From: Halomonas campaniensis | Lineage (GTDB): Bacteria; Pseudomonadota; Gammaproteobacteria; Pseudomonadales; Halomonadaceae | Assembly: GCF_002211105.1 (NCBI RefSeq) | Contig: NZ_JPUA01000019.1 | Location: forward strand, 1-44,480 | Reading direction: 5' to 3' | DNA: 44,480 nucleotides | Part shown: positions 16,265 through 25,304 of the stretch, in pieces | How the letters are laid out: each line of letters starts with the position of its first letter | Position numbering within the stretch: the stretch's first letter is position 1 | Notes under the pieces: generated by a model | Seen by the model: only the letters and a program-made list of their open reading frames with translations | Database searches by the model: none | Told to the model about the DNA's origin: nothing | Position numbers and translations under genes: made by a program

Positions 16265-16282
16265 TGAACAAAATGAACAAAA
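16265..16282 (+). promoter_or_regulatory. 9-bp direct repeat upstream of tctC
   Basis: TGAACAAAA occurs twice in tandem, about 150 bases before the tctC start, in the 178-base gap after the regulator gene. Tandem direct repeats are common binding sites for response regulators, so this is a candidate target of the adjacent CitB-like protein. Confidence 0.4.
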
Positions 16283-16431
16283 TGCCCATAAAGAACTTTT
16301 TGTCTTTTATGAGCACAAGCTTGTCGGTCAGGGGCATGGTCTTCTAACGTTCGCGGCGTGCAGTCTCACAATAAGAAGCGCTACATAGCAACCTCATCAC
16401 ACAACAACACTGATACGTGGAGAACGCCATC

Positions 16432-17430
16432 ATGACGTCGCTTACCCTCAAGCGTTTATCTGTATTTGCTCTTCCCATCGCTGCCTTAGCAGGCATAAGC
16501 ACCGCCGCACAGGCGCAAGAGTGGACACCGGAACGCTCCATCGAATTCGTTGCACCGGCTAACCCGGGCGGCGGTTGGGACACCCTTGTTCGCACCATGT
16601 CGCGGGTGATTCAGCAAGAAGAGCTGGCTGACGAAAGCTTTGCCGCGATCAACGTACCTGGCGGCGGCGGTGCCGTAGCCTGGGCCCAAGTCGCCCGCGA
16701 TAACGGCAACCCGCACAAGCTGTTTGCCACCAGCCCGCCTATGATCCTGGTGCCGCTGGCAGGTGCCTCACGCTACGACCACACCGACTTTACCCCGGTC
16801 GCGCGGATTAACACCGACTACTCGATCATTTTAGTGGCAGCGGACTCCGAGTATCAGAACCTTGAAGACCTGCTCAATGCGCTGAAAGCAGATCCCAGCC
16901 TGAGCGTGGGCGGCGGCAGTGCGCCGGGCTCCATGGATCATATCGCTATTGCAGGCTTAGCCTCAGCAGCCGGAATGGAAGCTTCGGCAGTCAACTACAT
17001 CCCCTTCTCGGGCGGTGGCGATGCTATGACTAACCTGATGGGCGGCCATATCGAAGCCGTGGTCGGCGGTGCCGGTGAAGCGGTGGGCCAGTTGGGTGAA
17101 GGCAGCCAACTGCGCGCGCTGGGTGTCTCTTCAGAAGAGCGCTTGGGCGCTGGCTTGAGCGAAGTGCCTACCTATAAGGAGCAGGGCTTCGACTACACCT
17201 TCGATATCTGGCGCGGCGTGATGGGCGCTCCCGATATGCCTGAAGAAGCAGTGGCCTACTACGAAGATCTGTTCGCCGAAATGCTGGAAACCGATGCCTG
17301 GCGTGAAGCGAGCGACCAACTGGGCTGGATCGACGCCTACCAAGACAGCGAAGAGTTTGGCGCCTTCCTGGATCAGCAGCAAGAGCAGTTCAGCGACGTG
17401 CTGAGCGAGCTTGGCCTGCTGCGCCAGTAA
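16432..17430 (+). CDS. tctC: Tripartite tricarboxylate transporter substrate-binding protein TctC
   Basis: A 332-residue periplasmic protein. The signal peptide ends at about residue 28 (AAQA before QEW). The mature protein has the TTT-family ligand-loop features IEFVAPANPGGGWD and INVPGGGGAVAWA. It delivers a carboxylate, likely citrate or a related acid, to the TctAB membrane pair. The ATG at 16432 is chosen because GGAG nine bases upstream is a proper ribosome site; the GTG at 16417 is part of that site. It is the first gene of tctCBA and follows a citrate-type two-component system. Confidence 0.9.
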   Translation: MTSLTLKRLSVFALPIAALAGISTAAQAQEWTPERSIEFVAPANPGGGWDTLVRTMSRVIQQEELADESFAAINVPGGGGAVAWAQVARDNGNPHKLFATSPPMILVPLAGASRYDHTDFTPVARINTDYSIILVAADSEYQNLEDLLNALKADPSLSVGGGSAPGSMDHIAIAGLASAAGMEASAVNYIPFSGGGDAMTNLMGGHIEAVVGGAGEAVGQLGEGSQLRALGVSSEERLGAGLSEVPTYKEQGFDYTFDIWRGVMGAPDMPEEAVAYYEDLFAEMLETDAWREASDQLGWIDAYQDSEEFGAFLDQQQEQFSDVLSELGLLRQ

Positions 17431-17473
17431 TCCCCACTCCTGTATCACCCAGTCGCCCAAGCGCGGCTGGGGT

Positions 17474-17520
17474 CTTCCGCAGTTAACGTTAACACAATGA
17501 GTGAACGTTAACTGCGGGAG
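17474..17520. other. 17-bp stem-loop between tctC and tctB
   Basis: CCGCAGTTAACGTT (17477-17490) pairs perfectly with AACGTTAACTGCGG (17504-17517). The stem extends three more pairs on the outside (one a wobble), with a 13-base loop. No T-run follows. It probably stabilises the abundant tctC message or lowers read-through to tctBA. Confidence 0.65.
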
Positions 17521-17548
17521 GCGTGTTGGCTCCTTCGGAGAGATTCCT

Positions 17549-18031
17549 ATGACTCGTTTAAATACCAATCAGTGGTTAGCACTGGTGTTTGCGGTATTGG
17601 CTGCTGGCTATATCGCGATGGCGTGGCAAATTCCCATCTTTCCTCTGCCGCGTCCGGTCGACTCTGACCTGTTTCCTAAAGTATTGGGCTTCTCGCTACT
17701 GATCCTATCGGTGTTTCTGTTTTTTGAGAAACCCACACCGATTGCCGGTGCCGATGAAGTCGACGAAGAGGCGCAGAACGGGCCGCTGCTACTGACGCCC
17801 TGGGCGCGGGTCATCGTGACCTCGCTGGCCATTGCCGCCTATGCGTTTTTGCTGGTACCGCTGGGCTTTGTACTCGCCTCTACGCTGCTCTGTGTTGGGC
17901 TAACGGTTTACTACGGCTATCGCCGCCATGCGATCAACCTCGCCACGTCGCTGGGGGTAGTGCTGGCACTCTACCTAACCATGACGCAGGTAATGGATGT
18001 CTACCTACCCTCTGGCGTATTGCCTTTTTAA
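17549..18031 (+). CDS. tctB: Tripartite tricarboxylate transporter small membrane subunit TctB
   Basis: A 160-residue protein with four predicted helices. The opening helix is followed by PRPVDSDLFPKVLG, the conserved TctB block, and an acidic loop (ADEVDEEAQ) precedes helix 3. TctB assembles with TctA in the inner membrane. ATG 17549 is preceded by GGAG at eight bases; an upstream in-frame GTG would begin inside the hairpin and is unlikely. Confidence 0.87.
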   Translation: MTRLNTNQWLALVFAVLAAGYIAMAWQIPIFPLPRPVDSDLFPKVLGFSLLILSVFLFFEKPTPIAGADEVDEEAQNGPLLLTPWARVIVTSLAIAAYAFLLVPLGFVLASTLLCVGLTVYYGYRRHAINLATSLGVVLALYLTMTQVMDVYLPSGVLPF

Positions 18032-18099
18032 TCTGCGAGTTAGCAGGTCATTAAGCCAATAGTTCGTTTAGCCAGCAGGACATTGAGAGAGTAATTCCC

Positions 18100-19602
18100 A
18101 TGGAAGCCTTAAATAATCTGATGTATGGCTTTGGCATCGCGCTTCAGCCTATCAATATCGCTTACGTGTTTGCCGGCGTATTTGCTGGCACCATTATCGG
18201 TATGCTGCCGGGCCTGGGCCCGATCAGTGCGCTTGCGCTGATGATTCCTATTACCTTTGCCATGGATCCTTCCTCGGGTCTGATTTTGATGGCAGGGGTT
18301 TACTACGGCGCCATCTTTGGTGGCTCCACGTCGTCGATCCTGCTCAATGCTCCGGGTGTGGCCGGTACCGTCGCTACGTCCTTTGATGGCTACCCGATGG
18401 CTAAAAAAGGCCAGGCGGGTAAAGCGCTTGCCATTGCCGCCTACGCTTCGTTTATCGGCGGTACTGTTTCTGTCATCTTTTTGATGCTGATCGCCCCGCT
18501 GCTCTCTAAGGTCGCCGTGAGCTTTGGCCCTGCGGAGTACTTTGCATTGATGGTGCTGGGGTTAACGGCGGTGGTCTCGTTATCGGATAAGTCGCTGATT
18601 AAAGGTCTAATTGCCGCTGTGGTCGGGGTGATTATCTCAATCATTGGTATCGATACGCAGACGGGTACCGAGCGCTTTACCTTCGGTTCAGTGCAGTTGC
18701 TGGATGGCATCGACTTCCTGGTCGTGGCGCTGGGTATTTTCGCCCTTGCCGAGGTCTTTTACATGCTGCTGCGTGGCGGCGGTGGCAAAGAGGCGCCTCG
18801 CAATGAGATTGGCTCGCTGAAATTGAGCCGCAGTGAAGTAAAAGAAATCGCTGGCCCGATTGGGCGTAGTTCGGTATTGGGTTTCTTCACCGGCGTACTG
18901 CCAGGCGCGGGCGCGACTATCGGCTCTTTCCTTGGCTATAGCATGGAAAAGCGCATTGCCAAAGATGGCGACACCTTTGGAACCGGCAACATTAAAGGCG
19001 TTGCGGCGCCGGAAGCAGCCAACAACGCTGCCTGTACTGGCTCCTTTGTACCGCTGTTGACGCTGGGTGTGCCGGGTTCAGGCACTACCGCTGTTCTGCT
19101 AGGCGCGTTGCTTGTCATGGGTGTTAACCCCGGCCCAATGATGCTGACAGAGCGCCCGGACGTGTTCTGGGGCGTGGTTGCCAGTATGTATATCGGCAAT
19201 ATCTTCCTGCTGGCCCTTAACCTGCCCCTGATTCCCTATATCGCCAAAATTCTCGATATGCCCCGTCCATTGCTGCTATCGCTGATACTGATCTTCTGCA
19301 TGATCGGTGTTTACGGCATGAGCTTCAGCGTATTTGATCTGCTGCTGCTGCTTGGCTTCGGCTTGGTGGGCCTGGGCATGCGCCTGTTTGGCTTCCCAGC
19401 GGCGCCGCTGATTCTAGCGCTGATTCTGGGCAACATTATGGAAGAGTCCATGCGCCGCGCACTGCAAATCTCTGGCGGTGACTGGATGACCTTTATCGAC
19501 AAGCCCATCTCGTTAGGCCTGCTAGTGGTTGCCGTGCTGTCACTCGGCTTACCGTTACTGAAAAAACGCCGTAAGAAAATTCCACCCGATGTGGCGGTTT
19601 AA
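18100..19602 (+). CDS. tctA: Tripartite tricarboxylate transporter large permease TctA
   Basis: A 500-residue, twelve-helix inner-membrane permease. TctA signatures are present: GTIIGMLPGLGPISALAL near residue 30-50, YGAIFGGSTSSILLNAPG near 69-86, and the repeat block GFFTGVLPGAGATIGSFLGY in the second half. It performs ion-coupled carboxylate uptake together with TctB and TctC. GAGAGAG lies upstream of the ATG. The operon ends at the terminator at 19630. Confidence 0.93.
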   Translation: MEALNNLMYGFGIALQPINIAYVFAGVFAGTIIGMLPGLGPISALALMIPITFAMDPSSGLILMAGVYYGAIFGGSTSSILLNAPGVAGTVATSFDGYPMAKKGQAGKALAIAAYASFIGGTVSVIFLMLIAPLLSKVAVSFGPAEYFALMVLGLTAVVSLSDKSLIKGLIAAVVGVIISIIGIDTQTGTERFTFGSVQLLDGIDFLVVALGIFALAEVFYMLLRGGGGKEAPRNEIGSLKLSRSEVKEIAGPIGRSSVLGFFTGVLPGAGATIGSFLGYSMEKRIAKDGDTFGTGNIKGVAAPEAANNAACTGSFVPLLTLGVPGSGTTAVLLGALLVMGVNPGPMMLTERPDVFWGVVASMYIGNIFLLALNLPLIPYIAKILDMPRPLLLSLILIFCMIGVYGMSFSVFDLLLLLGFGLVGLGMRLFGFPAAPLILALILGNIMEESMRRALQISGGDWMTFIDKPISLGLLVVAVLSLGLPLLKKRRKKIPPDVAV

Positions 19603-19629
19603 CGCTGCCATTTGAAGGGTAAATAGCGA

Positions 19630-19660
19630 GGAGCCTTGGTGATACCAAGGCTCCTTTTTT
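19630..19660 (+). terminator. Intrinsic terminator of tctCBA
   Basis: GGAGCCTTGGT-GAT-ACCAAGGCTCC followed by six T residues: a perfect 11-bp stem, 27 bases after the tctA stop. Confidence 0.95.
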
Positions 19661-19778
19661 ATTTTTTATCACAACCTATCTACATTGCTTGAAGCTCAGT
19701 AAAGCGGCAAACTCAATCCATATCGCATTTCTACAACCAATGATATGAAGATCACCCCACATTGCATGAGGAGTGGTG

Positions 19779-20612
19779 ATGAACGAATTACTTGATCCCA
19801 CCAACGACTATGTTTTTAAGCGATTATTCGCCGAAGCTCCTGATCTATTAGTGGATTTAATCAACGACCTGCGTCCCGATTTACCTGACATTGCGTCGGT
19901 GGAAATACTCAACCCGACCATCGAGCCTTCTGAGCTGAATGGCAAATACATCATCCTCGACGTACTCGCCCGTGATGGCGAAGGCCACTGCTATAATGTA
20001 GAAATACAGGTGCGCCGCTACGGCGCTTGGCACAAGCGTGGACTGTTTTATCTGGCCCGTATGTTGGGGGATCAACTTGGTGCGGGTGAAGATTATCAAG
20101 CGCTGAATGCCACGGTGGGGCTACATCTCCTTGATTTCGATTTGTTCACAACAACGGAGGCGGAGTGTAAGCAGTCAGTATGGCGATTTGAAATGCGCGA
20201 TGAGCTCCAGCCGAGTATTTCGCTCGGGAACATTCTGCAAATGAACCTTATCGAACTGAACAAGGCAGATCGCTTAGGGCTGCCAGAAGGCCCACTACGT
20301 GCCTGGATCACCTTCTTTAAACACTGGCAAGAGGAACTTACTATGGCCAATATAGCTCATGAGCCGGTCAAAAAGGCGATGAGCCGCATTCGCGAGCTCA
20401 GTGCTGATGAAGAGACTCGTCGCTTGGCATTTGTGCGCGAGCGAGCACTACGGGATGAGGTGTCGTTTTTGAACGATGCTCGGCGTGAAGGGCGTGAAGA
20501 GGTTGCGCGCAATATGATTCTTAAAACAGAAATGGATGATGCGGCGATTGCTGATATTGCCAAGCTAACGGTGGATGAAGTTTCCCATCTTCGTGCTGAA
20601 ATGAAGCATTGA
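19779..20612 (+). CDS. Rpn-family PD-(D/E)XK nuclease / transposase-like protein
   Basis: A 277-residue protein of the recombination-promoting nuclease (Rpn, DUF4351/PDDEXK transposase) family. It opens with LLDPTNDYVFKRLF, the family signature, and carries a nuclease core with Asp61 (IILDVLA) and Glu75-x-Gln77 (VEIQV). The variable C-terminus is charged. Rpn proteins cleave DNA and stimulate RecA-independent recombination, and newer work links them to phage defence. It is a single gene between two terminated operons. No IS ends were seen, so it is not an active transposon. GAGGAG precedes ATG 19779; two GTG codons just upstream are alternatives. Confidence 0.85.
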   Translation: MNELLDPTNDYVFKRLFAEAPDLLVDLINDLRPDLPDIASVEILNPTIEPSELNGKYIILDVLARDGEGHCYNVEIQVRRYGAWHKRGLFYLARMLGDQLGAGEDYQALNATVGLHLLDFDLFTTTEAECKQSVWRFEMRDELQPSISLGNILQMNLIELNKADRLGLPEGPLRAWITFFKHWQEELTMANIAHEPVKKAMSRIRELSADEETRRLAFVRERALRDEVSFLNDARREGREEVARNMILKTEMDDAAIADIAKLTVDEVSHLRAEMKH

Positions 20613-20774
20613 ATCCAGAATGCAAATAAGCTTAGTCAGTTGCATAGTGACGACAAAATTTCATACCTCGCCCGTTCACTTCAATACTCGCCAGACCTTC
20701 ACTAAAAGTTAGCTTTGTATTGTTTATGTAAGCTTGGCGTTACTGCTCTGTACTTCAAAAGCTCGAGTGCTTAG

Positions 20775-20845
20775 TTGGTGCACTGTTCCGTATTGGTGCA
20801 TTGAGAGGGTGCTTTAGCCGCTTGGATGCGCTTTATTTTGGTGCG
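20775..20845. promoter_or_regulatory. Cluster of NtrC-type half-sites upstream of urtA
   Basis: TTGGTGCA occurs at 20775-20782 and 20793-20800, and TTGGTGCG at 20838-20845, in the 424-base gap before urtA. TGGTGCA is the strong half of the NtrC site; the left halves match poorly. They lie 75-145 bases upstream of the sigma-54 element, as enhancers should. Confidence 0.5.
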
Positions 20846-20920
20846 CTGGGTGAATGTCGAAATTTCCTGATGATGATTAAGTGGCTGATTAAATAGCCAT
20901 AAGGCGACTTTGTGCCAATC

Positions 20921-20936
20921 TGGCGCACCCCTTGCA
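20921..20936 (+). promoter_or_regulatory. Sigma-54 promoter of urtABCDE
   Basis: TGGCGCACCCCTTGCA matches the -24/-12 consensus TGGCACG-N4-TTGCA with exact GG-GC spacing. The urtA ATG is 100 bases downstream. Confidence 0.75.
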
Positions 20937-21036
20937 GGTGTTAATGGCTAGTGGACATATTGGGGAGCTAACACAACAACCCAAGTGCGAAGCCCATCAT
21001 CAAGCCCCAACCATAAGGGGTGCAAGGAGATTAACA

Positions 21037-22398
21037 ATGAACACTCTCAAACGCTCGACACACCCTCGCCCATTCCTCTCAAGTGGCCGTTTCGCGACGG
21101 CTCTACTCACTACCGCCATCATGAGTGCCAGCACCCAGGCCATCGCGCAAGACGACAACCCGATCAAAGTCGGTATCCTGCACTCCCTCTCCGGCACCAT
21201 GGCGATTAGTGAAACGGTGCTTAAAGACACCGTCGAAATGCTTATCGAGCAGCAGAACGAAGCCGGTGGTTTGCTGGGCCGTCAGTTAGAAGCCGTGGTG
21301 GTTGACCCGGCGTCTAACTGGCCGCTGTTTGCCGAACGCGCCCGGGAACTGCTGGATCAGGAAGAAGTGGACGTGATTTTCGGCAACTGGACGTCTGTTT
21401 CGCGTAAATCCGTACTGCCCGTTGTAGAGGAGCTCAACGGCCTGCTGTTCTATCCGGTGCAGTATGAAGGCGAAGAGTCCTCTGAAAACGTCTTCTACAC
21501 CGGCGCGGCGCCTAACCAGCAGGCGATTCCTGCGGTTGAATACCTTATCAACGAAGTCGGTATCGAGCGCTTTGCGCTGGTGGGTACCGACTATGTCTAC
21601 CCGCGCACCACTAACCGTATCCTCGAAGCCTTCCTCAAGGATGAACACGGCATCGCGGATGAGGACATCATGGTCAACTACACGCCGTTCGGTCACTCCG
21701 ATTGGCAAAACATCGTGGCGGAAATTCGCCGCTTTGGTGAAGAGGGTAAACCCACTGCGGTGATATCGACCGTGAACGGCGACGCCAACGTACCGTTCTA
21801 TACCGAGCTCTCCAACCAGGGTATCGACGCTGCCGATATTCCGGTCATCGCCTTCTCCGTGGGCGAGCAGGAACTTACCGGTATTGATACCGGCCCGCTG
21901 GTGGGCCACCTGGCGGCCTGGAACTACTTCATGAGCGTCGATAACGATGACAACTACGACTTTATCGATGCCTGGATCGAGTACACCGGCGACAATATGG
22001 CGGTGACCAACGACCCGATGGAAGCGCACTACATTGGCTTCAACATGTGGGCCGAAGCGGTTCGCAAAGCGGGCACGACAGACGTCGATACGGTGAAAGA
22101 CGCCATTATCGGTGTGACCGTACCTAACCTTTCCGGCGGCTATGCGGCGATGATGCCCAACCACCACATCACCAAGCCGGTGCTGATCGGTGAGATTCAG
22201 GACAACGGCCAGTTCGATATCGTTTGGCAGACGCCCTCTACCGTGGCTGGCGACGCTTGGTCTGACTATCTGCCTGGCTCCCGTGACCTGATTGCCGATT
22301 GGCGTAAGCCGATGGAGTGCGGCAACTTCAACGTCGTCAACGGCTCGTGCGGTGGCAGCACCGCAGCAGAAGAAGCCGAAGCGGCACTCGCTGAGTAA
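21037..22398 (+). CDS. urtA: Urea ABC transporter substrate-binding protein UrtA
   Basis: A 453-residue periplasmic protein with a signal peptide (cleavage near AIA, residue 37), then a type-I ligand-binding fold. It begins IKVGILHSLSGTMAISE and contains FGNWTSVSRKSVLPVVEE and LLFYPVQYEGEE, blocks diagnostic of UrtA rather than branched-chain amino-acid binding proteins. It captures urea for UrtBCDE. The ATG at 21037 has AAGGAG seven bases upstream; a longer frame from 20932 would overlap the sigma-54 promoter and is rejected. The gene is followed by a stem-loop before urtB. Confidence 0.95.
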   Translation: MNTLKRSTHPRPFLSSGRFATALLTTAIMSASTQAIAQDDNPIKVGILHSLSGTMAISETVLKDTVEMLIEQQNEAGGLLGRQLEAVVVDPASNWPLFAERARELLDQEEVDVIFGNWTSVSRKSVLPVVEELNGLLFYPVQYEGEESSENVFYTGAAPNQQAIPAVEYLINEVGIERFALVGTDYVYPRTTNRILEAFLKDEHGIADEDIMVNYTPFGHSDWQNIVAEIRRFGEEGKPTAVISTVNGDANVPFYTELSNQGIDAADIPVIAFSVGEQELTGIDTGPLVGHLAAWNYFMSVDNDDNYDFIDAWIEYTGDNMAVTNDPMEAHYIGFNMWAEAVRKAGTTDVDTVKDAIIGVTVPNLSGGYAAMMPNHHITKPVLIGEIQDNGQFDIVWQTPSTVAGDAWSDYLPGSRDLIADWRKPMECGNFNVVNGSCGGSTAAEEAEAALAE

Positions 22399-22417
22399 AA
22401 CTGAGTAAGTACCTTAC

Positions 22418-22465
22418 CCTTCGCCGCCCCAGCGCATAGCGTTGAGAGTTAAGGGGTGGCGAAGG
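22418..22465. other. Stem-loop between urtA and urtB
   Basis: CCTTCGCCGCCCC (22418-22430) pairs with GGGGTGGCGAAGG (22453-22465) with one wobble, around a loop that can itself fold. No T-tract follows. Like the tctC hairpin, it directly follows a binding-protein gene. Confidence 0.6.
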
Positions 22466-22508
22466 AGCACGCTATCTTTCCCTTTCTGATAACCAAAGGA
22501 AGAACCCC

Positions 22509-24128
22509 ATGAGGCGTTTCCTTTCCTTGGCGCTGCTCTGCTTCCTGCTGTTGGGTATGACCCTCACAGCACAGGCACAATCAACAGACGCCGCCAGCAG
22601 CTCCACTAATGATGCGGCCGCGCTCGAACTGTTGGAGGCGCTGGACGTTGAGTCTTACGCCGCCAAAGGCGACGCGATCACCGCCATTTTGCAAAGCGAT
22701 GACGAACGCGCCCGAGACTGGCTGCAGGCGCTGTTGGATGGCCGCTTGCAGCGTACCGAAGATGGCCGGTTCGTGCTGGTGCTCGAGAACCGCGGCCGCG
22801 ACTGGCCGGTGGCCGATGTACTGACCGGCGAAGCGCTGGGCGAGATGTCCCGCCGAGACCTGGAACGTATCGGCATCAACAACAACCTGCGTAATCAGCT
22901 GCGCAGTGCCATTGCAGTAGTTGACCTCTACTCGCCTAACGTGGAGCGCCGCCGCACGTCGGCCGAGCGCCTGTTGGGTGAAGTAGACGGTGAGCTGGTA
23001 CCCACACTCGACGACCTGATTGAACAGGAAGAGGATGAGCAGGTGCGCTACCGGCTAACCCAGGCCGTGGCGATCTACCGCACCGAAGCGGGCGAAATGG
23101 CTGGGGTCGAAGCGCTGGACGGCAGCCTACACCCCCGCTCCCGCGTGGCGTTGAGCCGGGCAGCCAATAGCGATGATCCCGTTGTCGCCAACGCCGCTGC
23201 CGCTTCCCTGGCGGGTATCGAGCAGCAGCTAAAAATCAATCGCGGCCTGGAAACCCTCTATTTCGGCTTGAGCCTTGGCTCGGTGCTGGTGCTAGCTGCC
23301 ATTGGCTTGGCGATCACCTTCGGGGTCATGGGTGTGATCAACATGGCCCACGGCGAGCTGATGATGCTGGGTGCCTACACCACCTGGGCGATGCAGCAAC
23401 TGCTGCCCGGCCAGCCGGGGCTGGCGTTGATTCTATCGATTCCCGCGGGCTTTATGGTCGCCGCTCTGGCGGGTGTGGCGATCGAGCGCGGTGTTATCCA
23501 GTTCCTCAAAGGTCGTCCGCTGGAGACGCTGCTGGCGACCTTCGGTATCAGCCTGATTCTGCAGCAGCTGGTGCGCACGGTGATTTCACCGCTTAACCGC
23601 ACCGTAATTACTCCTGAGTGGATGAGCGGTTCATTGGTGGTTAACGATGCGCTGTCGCTAACGCTTAATCGCATGTACGTGCTCGGCTTTGCGCTGGTGG
23701 TGTTTGCTGGCCTGATGCTGATTATGCGCCGCACCCGGTTGGGGCTTGAGGTGCGTGCCGTGACCCAAAACCGTGCCATGGCCCGCTCCATGGGCATTCG
23801 CGCGACTCGCGTGGATATCATGACCTTCGCGCTGGGCTCCGGCGTGGCTGGGCTTGCCGGAGTCGCGCTCTCCCAGCTCACCAACGTCGGCCCCAACCTG
23901 GGGCAGAACTACATCATCGACTCCTTCATGGTGGTGGTGTTCGGCGGCGTGGGCAACCTGTGGGGCACGCTGGTGGCCGGGCTATCGCTGGGGGTGATCA
24001 ACCAGGTGCTGGAACCCTGGGCAGGCGCGGTACTGGCCAAAATTATCGTGCTGGTCTTCATCATCCTATTCATTCAAAAACGCCCGCGTGGACTCTTCCC
24101 GCAGAAGGGCCGGGCTGCGGAGGGCTAA
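22509..24128 (+). CDS. urtB: Urea ABC transporter permease UrtB
   Basis: A 539-residue protein with a cleavable-type signal (residues 1-24), a long extracytoplasmic helical region (about 25-245) with repeat-like segments, and then a LivH-type permease (about 250-535). The permease carries ITFGVMGVINMAHGELMMLGAY and the coupling segment EVRAVTQNRAMARSMGI. The N-terminal extension is normal for UrtB and separates it from LivH. It forms the membrane channel with UrtC. Confidence 0.95.
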   Translation: MRRFLSLALLCFLLLGMTLTAQAQSTDAASSSTNDAAALELLEALDVESYAAKGDAITAILQSDDERARDWLQALLDGRLQRTEDGRFVLVLENRGRDWPVADVLTGEALGEMSRRDLERIGINNNLRNQLRSAIAVVDLYSPNVERRRTSAERLLGEVDGELVPTLDDLIEQEEDEQVRYRLTQAVAIYRTEAGEMAGVEALDGSLHPRSRVALSRAANSDDPVVANAAAASLAGIEQQLKINRGLETLYFGLSLGSVLVLAAIGLAITFGVMGVINMAHGELMMLGAYTTWAMQQLLPGQPGLALILSIPAGFMVAALAGVAIERGVIQFLKGRPLETLLATFGISLILQQLVRTVISPLNRTVITPEWMSGSLVVNDALSLTLNRMYVLGFALVVFAGLMLIMRRTRLGLEVRAVTQNRAMARSMGIRATRVDIMTFALGSGVAGLAGVALSQLTNVGPNLGQNYIIDSFMVVVFGGVGNLWGTLVAGLSLGVINQVLEPWAGAVLAKIIVLVFIILFIQKRPRGLFPQKGRAAEG

Positions 24129-24131
24129 GCG

Positions 24132-25304
24132 ATGTCACTAACGACCGAATCATCGACAAATTTTTGGCTAACACGCCCATTCAGCGAACGCTCTACGCAG
24201 ATTTTTCTCGGCGTGCTACTGGCCGCGCTGGCACTGGTCACCCTGCTACACGTGGCGGTACCACCGGAAAATCCGCTGCATATTGGCGCCTATACGGTCA
24301 ACCTGTTCGGTAAGTACCTAAGCTACGCGTTGCTGGCCGTGGCGGTGGACTTGGTGTGGGGCTATCTGGGTATTTTAAGCCTCGGGCATGGTGCTTTCTT
24401 CGCCATCGGCGGCTACGCCATGGGCATGTATTTAATGCGCCAGATCGGTGACCGCGGCACCTACGGCCACCCGGTACTGCCCGACTTCATGGTGTTCCTC
24501 AACTGGGACAGCTTGCCGTGGTTTTGGCACGGTTTCGATATGGCCTGGTTCGCCTTCGCCATGGTGCTGCTGGCCCCCAGCCTCCTGGCGCTGGTGTTCG
24601 GCTTCTTGGCGTTTCGCTCCCGGGTCACCGGGGTGTATCTGTCGATCATCACCCAGGCGCTGACCTTTGCCTTGATGCTGGCGTTCTTCCGCAATGAGAT
24701 GGGCTTCGGCGGTAATAACGGCCTGACTGACTTCCGCGAGATCGTCGGTTTTGATCTACGCAGCGACGCCACGCGGTTAGGGCTTTTTCTGGCCACCGGG
24801 GTGGCCTTGGCGCTGGGGTTTATTCTCTGTCGCGCGATTGTCACCAGTAAGCTGGGTCGGGTGAGTGTGGCCACCCGCGACGCCGAAGCGCGCACGCGCT
24901 TTCTCGGCTACCGGGTTGAGCGTTTTCAGCTGTTTGTGTTTGTGGTCTCGGCGATGCTGGCGGGCCTGGCGGGGGCGCTCTACGTGCCCCAAGTGGGGAT
25001 TATCAACCCCAGCGAATTCTCGCCGATTTTCTCCATCGAGATTGTGCTGTGGGTAGCGCTGGGCGGTCGCGCCACGCTGTATGGCGCGGTGATTGGCGCC
25101 ATTTTAGTTAACTACGCCAAAACCATCTTTACCGGCGTAATGCCAGACGCCTGGCTGTTTGCGTTAGGGGCGATGTTTGTACTGGTCACGGTGTTTCTGC
25201 CCAAGGGGGTGGCGGGATTGTTTCGCTACCTCAAACGCCGTAAGCGCGAGGATCAGACGACCGATCCTGACCATCAACGCACGCCCGAGGAGGCCTCCGC
25301 ATGA
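24132..25304 (+). CDS. urtC: Urea ABC transporter permease UrtC
   Basis: A 390-residue LivM-type permease with about ten helices. Blocks include YLGILSLGHGAFFAIGGYAMGMYL near residue 80 and a coupling loop with VATRDAEARTRFLGYRVERF. It is the partner of UrtB. The gene begins 3 bases after the urtB stop and overlaps urtD by four bases (ATGA), showing translational coupling. The charged C-terminus (RRKREDQTTD) is cytoplasmic. Confidence 0.95.
   Translation: MSLTTESSTNFWLTRPFSERSTQIFLGVLLAALALVTLLHVAVPPENPLHIGAYTVNLFGKYLSYALLAVAVDLVWGYLGILSLGHGAFFAIGGYAMGMYLMRQIGDRGTYGHPVLPDFMVFLNWDSLPWFWHGFDMAWFAFAMVLLAPSLLALVFGFLAFRSRVTGVYLSIITQALTFALMLAFFRNEMGFGGNNGLTDFREIVGFDLRSDATRLGLFLATGVALALGFILCRAIVTSKLGRVSVATRDAEARTRFLGYRVERFQLFVFVVSAMLAGLAGALYVPQVGIINPSEFSPIFSIEIVLWVALGGRATLYGAVIGAILVNYAKTIFTGVMPDAWLFALGAMFVLVTVFLPKGVAGLFRYLKRRKREDQTTDPDHQRTPEEASA

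Noticed and set aside
19603..20700. Insertion sequence around the Rpn nuclease gene
   Set aside because: No terminal inverted repeats or target duplications were seen on either side; the family name 'transposase' is historical.
20932..21036. Longer N-terminus for UrtA
   Set aside because: The extension overlaps the sigma-54 promoter and would place residues ahead of a normal signal peptide; ATG 21037 has the ribosome site.
21286..22167. 293-codon open frame antisense to urtA
   Set aside because: It lies wholly inside urtA in the opposite strand, has no recognisable family, and is rich in His/Arg/Val as expected from a GC-rich shadow frame.
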